From positions 33,054 to 97,053 of the forward strand of contig CAWADU010000001.1 in the NCBI GenBank assembly GCA_963781025.1: DNA of 64,000 nucleotides, given 5' to 3'. The stretch comes from Tardibacter sp963781025. GTDB taxonomy: Bacteria; Pseudomonadota; Alphaproteobacteria; Sphingomonadales; Sphingomonadaceae. Of the stretch, positions 54,278-62,478 are shown in pieces (positions within the stretch are counted from its first letter, which is position 1; each line of letters opens with the position of its first letter). Under the pieces are notes generated by a model. The model was not told the DNA's origin. It saw nothing but the letters and a program-made list of their open reading frames with translations, and ran no database searches. The translations under genes and the position numbers were made by a program.

Positions 54278-54341
54278 TCTCTTTGTGCCGGGATAGGTAT
54301 TCTGCCTTGATCCGAGGCTCATCAATGGCCAAATGCATGTC

Positions 54342-54914
54342 ATGCTTATAGAAACCGAACGCACGCCGAACCCGGCGACGATGAAGTTCCTGCCCGGCCA
54401 GGAAGTGCTGGCGGCGGGAACGCGCGACTTCACAACGTCTGAAGAGGCGGAGGCATCGCCGTTGGCGAGCGCGCTGTTTTCGTTGGGCGATGTGACGGGC
54501 GTGTTCTACGGCCGCGACTTCATTTCCGTCACCAAGGCGGAAGGCAGCAGCGACTGGCTGGACATCAAACCGCTGGTGCTGGGCGTACTGGTTGACCATT
54601 TCGCCAGTGGAGCGCCCCTGTTCCAGGGCGGCGGCGCGGCGGCAATCGATATCGACGCGGATATCCCCGAAGGCGATCCCCAAGATGCCGATATCGTGGC
54701 GCAAATAAACGAGCTGATCGAAACCCGCATTCGTCCGGCCGTCGCAAAAGATGGCGGCGACATTATCTATCGCGGCTTCGACAAGGGCACGGTCTATCTG
54801 CAGATGCAGGGTGCGTGTTCGGGATGTCCTTCGTCCGCCATGACCTTGAAGCAGGGCATTGAGACCCTGCTCAAGCATTATGTGCCGGAGGTGACGGAAG
54901 TCCGGGCGCTTTGA
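54342..54914 (+). CDS. Nfu-type Fe-S cluster assembly protein
   Basis: 190 residues. N-terminal Nfu domain (TERTPNPATMKFLPG), then a NifU C-terminal domain with Cys159 and Cys162 in GACSGCPSSAMTLK. It carries a [4Fe-4S] cluster to target proteins, such as aconitase or MiaB. Start ATG 54342; another ATG at 54333 would add three residues. Confidence 0.93.
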   Translation: MLIETERTPNPATMKFLPGQEVLAAGTRDFTTSEEAEASPLASALFSLGDVTGVFYGRDFISVTKAEGSSDWLDIKPLVLGVLVDHFASGAPLFQGGGAAAIDIDADIPEGDPQDADIVAQINELIETRIRPAVAKDGGDIIYRGFDKGTVYLQMQGACSGCPSSAMTLKQGIETLLKHYVPEVTEVRAL

Positions 54915-54942
54915 GCTTGGGTAAACTACAAAAGGGAAGTTC

Positions 54943-55533
54943 ATGGCGATCGAAATCTTGAGCGACAATGACCTCGACCTTATTTTTCGCACGGCCCGAA
55001 GCTATAACGGCTATCAGGACAAGCCGGTCACCCGCGTCCAGATCGAAGCGATCTATGACTTGCTCAAGACGGGTCCGACGTCGGCCAACACACAGCCCGC
55101 GCGTTTCGTATTCTGCCTGAGCCAGGATGCAAAGGACAGGCTGGCCGCCTGCGCGAGCGAAGGCAACGCGCCGAAGATCCGCGAGGCGCCGGCCGCCGTC
55201 ATCATCGGCATGGACCTGGAATTCTATGAGAAGATGCCGCAGGTTTTTCCGCATAATCCCGATGCGAAGAACTGGTTTCAAGGGCCTGCTATCGAAGCGA
55301 CCGCCTTTCGCAACTCGACGTTGCAGGGCGCGTATTTCATCATCGCCGCTCGCGCGATCGGGCTCGACGTCGGGCCGATGTCGGGCTTTGACAACGCTGC
55401 GGCCGACGAGGCGTTTTTTGCCGGGACCCCGATCAAGTCGAACTTCATTGCGACCTTTGGCTATGGCGATCCGGATTCCATCTTCGGGAAGCTGCCACGG
55501 CTGAGCTTCGCCGAAAGCTGCAAGATCCTGTAG
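54943..55533 (+). CDS. Nitroreductase-family oxidoreductase, RutE-like
   Basis: 196 residues, FMN-dependent fold. Key stretch LIFRTARSYNGYQDKPVT and LLKTGPTSANTQPARFVF resemble RutE/malonic semialdehyde reductase; C-terminal TFGYGDPDS. The role is likely aldehyde reduction, with the true substrate unknown. No other Rut genes are near. Confidence 0.85.
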   Translation: MAIEILSDNDLDLIFRTARSYNGYQDKPVTRVQIEAIYDLLKTGPTSANTQPARFVFCLSQDAKDRLAACASEGNAPKIREAPAAVIIGMDLEFYEKMPQVFPHNPDAKNWFQGPAIEATAFRNSTLQGAYFIIAARAIGLDVGPMSGFDNAAADEAFFAGTPIKSNFIATFGYGDPDSIFGKLPRLSFAESCKIL

Positions 55534-55541
55534 GAGGCTCC

Positions 55542-56171
55542 GTGCTGCTGGCTATCGAAACCGCCGAGACGGCCTGCTCGGCGGCCCTGATTGCAGATGG
55601 CGCGATTCTGGACGAGCGGCACGAACTGGTCGGCCGGGGCCACGCCGAGCGCATTATTCCGATGATCGGCGACTTGCTGGGCGGACGACGCCCCGATGGC
55701 ATCGTCGTGGATTGCGGGCCGGGAAGTTTCACCGGCCTGCGTGTCGGCATTGCCGCCGCGCGCGGACTTGGGCTTGGCTGGAACATCCCCGTCACCGGAT
55801 TTTCCGCCACCGCGCTTATCGCCGCTTCGGCCTTTCAGCGTTTCGTCGCCGATGAACTGGCCGTCGCGATGACCGGCGGGCACGGCCAGGTGTTTGTGGA
55901 AGGGTTCCGGCGAAGGCCTTTCGGCTCGCTGGGGCCGCTGCTGTCCCTCTCGCCGGACGACGCGGCGATCGCCTGCAAAGGGCTTTCGCTGATTGTGGGG
56001 TCGGGCGCCGGGGCTTTGGTCGCGGCGGGGCTGCCGGGTAGCGATTGCGAACCGATCATGCCAAGGGCGGCGGATATCCGGTTGCTGGCTGAAGAGCATC
56101 GCGCCCTTCCACCAAACCCCATCTATGGCCGTGCGCCGGACGCCAGGCCGCCGGGGCCGCGAAAACAATGA
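55542..56171 (+). CDS. tsaB: tRNA threonylcarbamoyladenosine protein TsaB
   Basis: 209 residues. LLAIETAETACSAALI and VDCGPGSFTGLRVGIAAARG are the ASKHA motifs of TsaB, which activates TsaD in t6A37 formation. GTG start (GTGCTGCTG) after AGGAGGC. ATGA overlap with rimI. Confidence 0.95.
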   Translation: MLLAIETAETACSAALIADGAILDERHELVGRGHAERIIPMIGDLLGGRRPDGIVVDCGPGSFTGLRVGIAAARGLGLGWNIPVTGFSATALIAASAFQRFVADELAVAMTGGHGQVFVEGFRRRPFGSLGPLLSLSPDDAAIACKGLSLIVGSGAGALVAAGLPGSDCEPIMPRAADIRLLAEEHRALPPNPIYGRAPDARPPGPRKQ

Positions 56172-56647
56172 CCCCGGCATCGACCGGCGGCGAGATCACG
56201 ATGGGCGAATGGCGGGATGTCGCCGATCTCATGTCGGTGATGGAACGCGCATTCGATCCCAATTATGGCGAAGCATGGTCGCAGTCGCAGTTGGCGGGGC
56301 AACTGGTTACGCCGGGCAACTGGTTATTATTGTTACGAGTTCGTAATGAAGTTGTGGGATTCGCGGTGGCGCGTTCCACACTCGATGAAGCCGAGTTGAT
56401 GCTTATTGCCGTCGCCCCAGAATTTCGTGGCCATGGATTTGGGCGACAGCTTCTGGACGAAGTCATGGCCGAAGCGCGCCGGCGCGGCGTCCACAGGATA
56501 TTTTTGGAGATGCGATCCGATAACGAACAGGCGATTCTTCTATACGGAAACGCCGGTTTCATACCGGTTGGGTACCGGCTGCGATATTACCGGGGTGCCG
56601 ATGGCATATTGAGAGACGCAATCACGATGTCACGATCTCTTGGTTGA
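56168..56647 (+). CDS. rimI: Ribosomal protein S18 alanine N-acetyltransferase RimI
   Basis: 159-residue GNAT. Acetyl-CoA loop VAPEFRGHGFGRQLLDEV and ILLYGNAGFIPVGYRLRYY. The usual tsaB-rimI adjacency supports RimI over other GNATs. Confidence 0.9.
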   Translation: MTPASTGGEITMGEWRDVADLMSVMERAFDPNYGEAWSQSQLAGQLVTPGNWLLLLRVRNEVVGFAVARSTLDEAELMLIAVAPEFRGHGFGRQLLDEVMAEARRRGVHRIFLEMRSDNEQAILLYGNAGFIPVGYRLRYYRGADGILRDAITMSRSLG

Positions 56648-56742
56648 TAATTTAATTTGATTTAATATCTTGTTTTGTGTTTTGCGGATGATAATAGCAC
56701 GGCGACAATTGGAATTCGGGATTACCGAAAGGAGTCGCGCAG
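56648..56742 (+). promoter_or_regulatory. AT-rich upstream region of mucR
   Basis: A 95-base gap much richer in A/T than its surroundings, holding TTTAATTTGATTTAATATC near its start; a ribosome site (GAAAGGAG) precedes ATG 56743. MucR/Ros proteins bind A/T-rich DNA and repress their own genes in relatives, so autoregulation is likely here. Confidence 0.5.
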
Positions 56743-57153
56743 ATGGACGAAAACAACGAAACCTTAATTACGCTCACCGCAGACATTGTCTCGGCGCATG
56801 TCAGCAATAATACGGTTGCCGTATCTGATCTGCCAACGTTGATCCAGAACGTGCACAATGCGCTTTCGGGCCTTGGTGAACCGGTGAAGGCAGTTGAGGA
56901 AAAACCGCAGCCCGCCGTTTCGGTGCGTTCTTCGATCAAGCCCGACTATATTGTCTGCCTCGAAGACGGCAAAAAGCTGAAGATGCTGAAACGCCATCTG
57001 ATGACGCACTACAACATGACGCCCGAGCAATACCGTGCCAAATGGGGACTGCCTGCCGACTATCCGATGGTCGCTCCCAATTACGCGCAGCAGCGCCGGA
57101 CGCTTGCGAAGAAGATCGGCCTGGGCACGAAGCGCACATCGCGCCGCAAGTAG
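56743..57153 (+). CDS. mucR: MucR/Ros-family zinc-finger regulator
   Basis: 136 residues. N-terminal oligomerisation helices (about 1-45) and a prokaryotic zinc finger with Cys72, Asp75, His85 and His89 (CLEDGKKLKMLKRHLMTH), followed by YRAKWGLPADYPMVAPNYA, the MucR signature. It is a global repressor of polysaccharide, motility and cell-cycle genes in alphaproteobacteria. Confidence 0.95.
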   Translation: MDENNETLITLTADIVSAHVSNNTVAVSDLPTLIQNVHNALSGLGEPVKAVEEKPQPAVSVRSSIKPDYIVCLEDGKKLKMLKRHLMTHYNMTPEQYRAKWGLPADYPMVAPNYAQQRRTLAKKIGLGTKRTSRRK

Positions 57154-57229
57154 GCTGATTTAGCCGCCGGTCTGCCCAAATGTGCGGCGGCGGCTTGCTC
57201 TTGCCTGCAACGGCTCCTAAGTTCCGCTT

Positions 57230-57652
57230 ATGCCTCACGCGATAGATATCGAAGCCCTTTGCCACGAAAAAGGCCTGCGAGTGACCGACCAGCGCCGCGT
57301 GATCGCGCGCGTGCTGAGCGAGGCCGCGGATCACCCCGACGTCGAAGCGCTCCATGCGCGCGCGGTGGCGGTCGATCCCGGCATTTCGATCGCGACGGTC
57401 TACCGTACGGTCCGGCTGTTCGAGGAAGCCGGCATATTGGAACGCCATGATTTCGGTGACGGCCGTTCCCGCTATGAAGCGGCGCACGATACGCATCACG
57501 ATCATCTGATCGAGTTGAAATCGGGCAATGTGATCGAGTTCGTGGACCAGGAACTGGAAGAATTGCAGCGCCGGATAGCTGAAAAGCTGGGTTTTCGCCT
57601 CGTCGACCACCGGATGGAGCTTTATGGCGTTGCGCTTGACCGAGACCGCTGA
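57230..57652 (+). CDS. fur: Fur-family regulator
   Basis: 140 residues. Winged helix ISIATVYRTVRLFEEAGIL and HDTHHDHLIELKSG, FVDQELEEL for metal sites. Only one Cys (near the N-terminus) is present, so the structural CxxC zinc sites are absent, as is usual in alphaproteobacterial Fur. It may sense iron (Fur) or manganese (Mur). Confidence 0.92.
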   Translation: MPHAIDIEALCHEKGLRVTDQRRVIARVLSEAADHPDVEALHARAVAVDPGISIATVYRTVRLFEEAGILERHDFGDGRSRYEAAHDTHHDHLIELKSGNVIEFVDQELEELQRRIAEKLGFRLVDHRMELYGVALDRDR

Positions 57653-57700
57653 TGCGCAAGCCTTTCAAGCCCGCGTCGCGCACGCTATAGCGCCGACCGC

Positions 57701-59035
57701 ATGACCGGATCCTCACCCGCCTCAAAGAAGTTTTTCGTCAAATCCTTTGGCTGTCAGATGAATGTCTATGACAGCGAGCGCATGACGGAACTGCTGGCCG
57801 CCGACGGCATGACCGCCGCTGCCGATCCCGAGTCGGCCGACGTCGTCGTGCTGAACACTTGCCACATCCGTGAAAAGGCGGCGGACAAGGTCTATTCCGA
57901 GATCGGCCGGCTGAAGAAGCACAACGCGAACGGCAAGGTCGTCGTCGCTGGTTGCGTTGCGCAGGCCGAAGGCGAGGAGATCGTCCGGCGCGCGCCTGCC
58001 GTCGATGTCGTCGTGGGCCCGCAGGCCTATCACCGGCTGCCCGAACTGATTCGCAGTGCCGCCGGAGGCCGTGCGGTCGATACCGACATGCCGGCGGAGT
58101 CGAAGTTCGACGTGCTGCCCAAACGCAGCCGCCAAGGCGCGTCGGCCTTCCTCACGGTGCAGGAAGGCTGCGACAAATTCTGCACCTACTGCGTCGTGCC
58201 CTATACCCGGGGCGCCGAGGTGTCGCGGTCGTTCGCCGCGATCTTGGCCGAGGCAATGGCGCTGGTGGACGGCGGAGCGCGCGAAATCACGCTTCTCGGG
58301 CAAAATGTGAACGCCTGGACCGGAGTGGACCCGGCGGGCCGGGACACCGGGCTCGACGGCCTGATCCGGGCGCTGGACGCGCTGCCCGGCCTCAAACGCA
58401 TCCGCTACACCACCTCGCACCCCAACGACATGACCGAAGCGCTGATAAAGGCGCATGGCGAGGTCGAAAAGCTGATGCCCTATCTGCACCTGCCGGTGCA
58501 GGCGGGCAATGACCGCGTGCTGAAGGCGATGAACCGCAGCCATAACCGCGACAGCTATCTCCGCTTGCTGGAGCGCGTGCGCGCGGTACGGCCCGACATC
58601 GCGATCTCTGGCGATTTCATCGTGGGCTTTCCGGGCGAGACCGAGGCCGAATTCGAGGACACGCTCGATATCGTGCGCGCGGTCAATTACGCCCAGGCCT
58701 ATTCGTTCAAATATTCCTCGCGCCCCGGCACGCCCGCCGCCGAGATGGAGGGGCATCTGCCGGAGGCGGTGAAGGAAGACCGGCTGACGCGCCTCCAGGC
58801 CCTGCTCAACGAACAGCAACGGGCATTCAATCAGACGACGGTCGGCAAGCGCGTCGAAATCCTGCTGGAACGTCCCGGCAGGCGACCCGGCCAGCTTGTC
58901 GGCAAGTCGCCCTGGCTCCAGTCTGTCCACGTCGACGCGAATGGGGCTGGAATTGGCGAGCTTGTCGCCGTCGATATCATTTCCGCCGGCCCGAACAGTC
59001 TGGCCGGTCTCCTCCCAGCGAAAGTAGCGGCCTAG
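57701..59035 (+). CDS. miaB: tRNA-2-methylthio-N6-dimethylallyladenosine synthase MiaB
   Basis: 444 residues. MTTase domain cysteines Cys18, Cys54 and Cys85; radical-SAM cluster Cys157, Cys161 and Cys164 (GCDKFCTYC); C-terminal TRAM domain (about 375-440). Adds the methylthio group at A37. TAGTG overlap with phoH. Confidence 0.97.
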   Translation: MTGSSPASKKFFVKSFGCQMNVYDSERMTELLAADGMTAAADPESADVVVLNTCHIREKAADKVYSEIGRLKKHNANGKVVVAGCVAQAEGEEIVRRAPAVDVVVGPQAYHRLPELIRSAAGGRAVDTDMPAESKFDVLPKRSRQGASAFLTVQEGCDKFCTYCVVPYTRGAEVSRSFAAILAEAMALVDGGAREITLLGQNVNAWTGVDPAGRDTGLDGLIRALDALPGLKRIRYTTSHPNDMTEALIKAHGEVEKLMPYLHLPVQAGNDRVLKAMNRSHNRDSYLRLLERVRAVRPDIAISGDFIVGFPGETEAEFEDTLDIVRAVNYAQAYSFKYSSRPGTPAAEMEGHLPEAVKEDRLTRLQALLNEQQRAFNQTTVGKRVEILLERPGRRPGQLVGKSPWLQSVHVDANGAGIGELVAVDIISAGPNSLAGLLPAKVAA

Positions 59036-60031
59036 TGTCGAGAAAACCCGAGAAGGCGAAGACAGGCGAACGTTCCCGGCTTGAGATACTGTTCGACAAG
59101 CCGCAATTGCTGGGAAAGCTGTTCGGCGGATATGACCAGAATCTGGTCGCGCTGGAAAACCGGTTGGGGGTCTATATCTCGGCGCGCGGCAACCGCGTGC
59201 AGATCGAGGGCGAGGCAGAACAGGCCGCGCGCGCGCGCGATGTCCTGACCGGGCTCTACAACCGGCTGACCCACGGCCAGCCCATCGACGAAGGCGATGT
59301 CGAGGGCGCGGTTGCGATGTCCGCCGACCCGTCGCTTGAAGGCGTGGTTAAGGCGGTGGCTGGCGAGGCGCCGCCGATCATGATCCGCACCCGGCGCAAG
59401 ACCATCGTTCCACGTTCGGGCACCCAGATCCGCTATATGCGAATCGCTCGCCAGCGACGACATCATCTTCGCGCTTGGCCCCGCGGGCACGGGCAAGACC
59501 TATCTGGCCGTGGCGCAGGCGGTGAGCCAATTGGTGGCAGGCACGGTCGACCGGCTGATCCTGTCGCGTCCCGCCGTGGAAGCGGGGGAGCGGCTGGGCT
59601 TTCTGCCCGGCGACATGAAGGAAAAGGTCGATCCCTATCTCCGTCCGCTATACGATGCGCTGTACGATATGTTGCCGACCGAACAGGTTGAGCGGCGGAT
59701 CGCAAGCGGGGAGATCGAGATCGCGCCGCTGGCCTTCATGCGCGGGCGCACGCTGTCCGACGCCTTCGTCATTCTGGACGAGGCACAGAACACCACGCCG
59801 CTGCAGATGAAGATGTTCCTTACCCGTTTCGGCATGCACAGCCGGATGGTGATCTGCGGCGATCCCCGGCAGGTCGATTTGCCCGATGTCGGCAAATCGG
59901 GACTGGCCGATGCGGTGGCGAAGCTTGAAGGGATCGACGGCATCGCCACGGTGCGTTTCAACGCCGCCGATGTCGTTCGCCACCCGATCGTCGGCCGGAT
60001 CGTAGAGGCATACGAGGGGCCGGATGCTTGA
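59035..60031 (+). CDS. phoH: PhoH-like ATPase, frameshifted
   Basis: About 331 residues once repaired. N-terminal KH-like domain, then Walker A GPAGTGKTYLAVAQA and Walker B FVILDEAQNTTP; ICGDPRQVDLP is a PhoH/PhoL signature. GTG start at 59035 overlapping miaB. The frame breaks at 59441-59445: GAATC reads MRIARQRRH in the first frame but MRSLASDDIIFALGPAGTGKT after one base is removed. The phoH-ybeY-corC-lnt order is that of the conserved bacterial cluster for RNA and ribosome handling, supporting a functional gene. Confidence 0.92.
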
Positions 60032-60536
60032 GGTTGGCATATCGGTCGACGACTGCTGGCCGCAGGAACCCGACTGGGAGGTGCTGGCGATCGGCGCCGC
60101 CCACGCGGCCTTGTCGCACACGCCCTTCGGCTGGCTGATCGACGCGCCCTTCAGCGCCGAAATTTCGGTGAAGTTCACTGACGACGCCGAGGTGCAGAAG
60201 CTGAATCTGGCCTATCGCCACAAGGACAAGCCCACCAATGTGCTGTCCTTCCCGCTGTTCGACCCCGACCAGATCGAGGCGTTGAGCCTGACCGACGACG
60301 GTGAGGAACTGCTGGGCGATATCGTGCTTGCCGCCGGCGTGGTGGCGCGCGAGGCGGCGGAAAAGCAGGTGACGATCGAACATCACGCCATTCACCTGAT
60401 TGTGCACGGCGTCCTCCACCTGCTAGGCTATGATCATGAACAGGGGGAAGTGGAGGCCGAAGCGATGGAAGCGCTCGAACGCGCGGCGCTTGCCGATCTC
60501 GGCATCCCGGACCCCTATCAGGTGACGGAGGCCTGA
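60024..60536 (+). CDS. ybeY: Endoribonuclease YbeY
   Basis: 170 residues. Zinc site His128, His132 and His138 in HGVLHLLGYDH; rRNA maturation and ribosome quality control. Overlaps phoH by eight bases. Confidence 0.95.
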   Translation: MLEVGISVDDCWPQEPDWEVLAIGAAHAALSHTPFGWLIDAPFSAEISVKFTDDAEVQKLNLAYRHKDKPTNVLSFPLFDPDQIEALSLTDDGEELLGDIVLAAGVVAREAAEKQVTIEHHAIHLIVHGVLHLLGYDHEQGEVEAEAMEALERAALADLGIPDPYQVTEA

Positions 60537-60544
60537 ACTCCACC

Positions 60545-61439
60545 ATGTCCGACGAAAGTCGATCTAGCGACGCGGGCGGCCGCTTCTGGCAGGGCCTGCG
60601 CGCCTTATTGCTTGGGAGTGACCACGAGCCGACGCTTCGCGACCAGATCGAGGAAGTGATCGAGGAGCATGACGGCGGCATCGTCGGCAAGGGCGATCTG
60701 ACGCCGGTCGAGCGCCAGATGCTGAAGAACCTGCTTCATTTCGGTGAGCGCCGGGTGATCGACGTCGCGGTGCCGCGGTCGGACATCATCGCGTTCGATG
60801 CAGCGCACGGCTTTGCCGATCTGGTCGCGTTGTTCCGGGAGGCGGGACACAGCCGCATCCCGGTGTTTCGCGAGTCCCTCGACGAAGTGCAGGGCATGAT
60901 CCATGTCCGCGATGTTTATGCCCATCTTGCCGATCCGGAAGACCGGCCCGATCCGGCGATCGACGCCTTGATGCGGCCGGTTCTGTTCGTGCCTGAAATC
61001 CATGGGCGTGCTCGACCTGCTGGCGCGGATGCGGGCCGACCGCACGCACCTTGCCATCGTCGTCGACGAATATGGCGGCACCGACGGCATCATCACGATC
61101 GAGGATCTGGTCGAGGAAATCGTCGGCGACATCGAGGATGAGCATGATGAAGCGACGGAAGGTTCGATCCAGGTGCTGGACGGCGGCCTGTTCGAAGTCG
61201 ATGCGCGCGCTTCGCTGGAAGATGTGGCGGAACAGGTCGATGCCAGGCTGATCGACGAGGATGGCGAAGTCGATACGCTGGGGGGCCTGGCGTTCCTGCT
61301 TGCCGGGCACGTGCCCTGCGTTGGCGAAATCGTTGAACATTCAACCGGCTGGCAACTGGAAGTGATCAAGGGTGACGCCCGGCATATCGAGAGGTTGAGG
61401 CTGCACCCGCCGCTTGGCGGATCGGAGGCAGGCGCATAG
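60545..61439 (+). CDS. CorC/HlyC-type CBS-domain protein, frameshifted
   Basis: About 297 residues once repaired. Two CBS domains (first about residues 75-140, second over VLDLLARMRADRTHLAIVVD...EIVGDIEDEHDE) and a C-terminal CorC_HlyC domain. No N-terminal DUF21 membrane helices, so a soluble CorC-like partner, probably linked to Mg2+/Co2+ efflux by family knowledge. The frame breaks at 60995-61000, where GAAATC should be GAATC: VLFVPE then SMGVLDLL. Confidence 0.9.
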
Positions 61440-61543
61440 CGTCAGGCCAACCGCCGAATCGGAACAGGATGGAAATGCTCGGCGAAATCCCGATCCATCA
61501 GGCCGATGGCCTTGCGCAAGGATTCAGCGCGGATAACCCCTTC

Positions 61544-61612
61544 CCGTCATGCCGGCCCGGCCCCATCGAGCATAATCGTGTTGGCGGGGTCGGGTTGGTT
61601 CCGGAATGACGG
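61544..61612. repeat. Palindromic REP-like element
   Basis: Arms CCGTCATGCCGG (61544-61555) and CCGGAATGACGG (61601-61612) are near-perfect complements, with a partly paired middle (GGCCCC/GGGGTC). It sits in the 202-base gap between corC and the OmpA-like gene, which otherwise shows only a 29-codon open stretch. Confidence 0.75.
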
Positions 61613-61641
61613 ACAAGGTTCAATCAAGGTGATCGGGCGTC

Positions 61642-62187
61642 TTAGCTGAGGACGACGACAACAATGCGACGATTGGCTGCCCTGCCGTCCCGTGTCGTGT
61701 TGGGCGCCATCGGCTCTTCCTCGCCATAGGAAATCGTCGACATGCGATTGGCCGCGATGCCTTGCTTGTGCAGGAAGCGCAGCGCTGCGTCCGCCCGTGC
61801 CTGACCAAGGCGCAGGTTGGAGGGCTCTGGCCCGGTGCTGTCGGTATAGCCCTGGATTTCCAGGTAGACGTTCTTGTTTTCGGAAATCAGGCGCTGGGCC
61901 AATTCCGTCAGCTTTGCCTCCGCCTCGGGCGAGAGCTTCGAGGCATCAGTCGGGAATTTCACCAAATCGTCGCTCAGGACCATCTGATAGACGAACTTGC
62001 CTTCGGCCAGCTTGCCAGCCGCCGTTGCGCGGTCCAGCGCATCATTGGCCGTCTTGTCGACCTCCCCGACCCGGACATTCTGGCGCTCCTCAAGGCTTCC
62101 GACCTCTTTCCTGACAAAGCCCTTGGTAGCGCACCCCCCCAACATCGTCGCTGCCAGCATCGTTGCGATCACAGCTCTTGTCTTCAT
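61642..62187 (-). CDS. OmpA-family lipoprotein
   Basis: 181 residues. Signal MKTRAVIATMLAATMLGGCAT with lipobox, a helical linker of about 50 residues, then an OmpA-C peptidoglycan-binding domain: LEIQGYTDSTGPEPSNLRLG and ARADAALRFL...RMSTISYGEEEPMA, with NRRIVVVVLS at the end. It anchors the outer membrane to peptidoglycan (Pal-like). The ATG at 62187 gives the cleanest signal; ATG 62193 adds two residues. Confidence 0.9.
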   Translation of the reverse strand: MKTRAVIATMLAATMLGGCATKGFVRKEVGSLEERQNVRVGEVDKTANDALDRATAAGKLAEGKFVYQMVLSDDLVKFPTDASKLSPEAEAKLTELAQRLISENKNVYLEIQGYTDSTGPEPSNLRLGQARADAALRFLHKQGIAANRMSTISYGEEEPMAPNTTRDGRAANRRIVVVVLS

Positions 62188-62478
62188 ATGCATCCGGTGT
62201 TCTCCCTTTCGTCTTCTCAAGACAGCAAGTTTCGATGGGTGGGCATTATCATCTGGGGATGACCGGCGGTAGATCGTGGTTAACGCTTGGTCTTTGATTC
62301 AGGGATATTCATGGCGTTTATTTGTAAATTTTATTCGATGGATTAACCATTTCTGGTTGTCGCTCGTAGAAACAAATCATGGACTGTCCGGCATTCGAAT
62401 CGTCTCGTTGGTGATGATATGCGCATGGTGGCCGCAGCCCGCCTTTACACCGCGCGATCTTCCCGGCATCACGCGGAT

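Noticed and set aside
61442..61530. A short minus-strand peptide end reading ESLRKAIGLMDRDFAEHFHPVPIRRLA
   Set aside because: It looks protein-like and could be a gene remnant, but only 29 codons remain after an in-frame stop and no start codon fits, so I do not call it.
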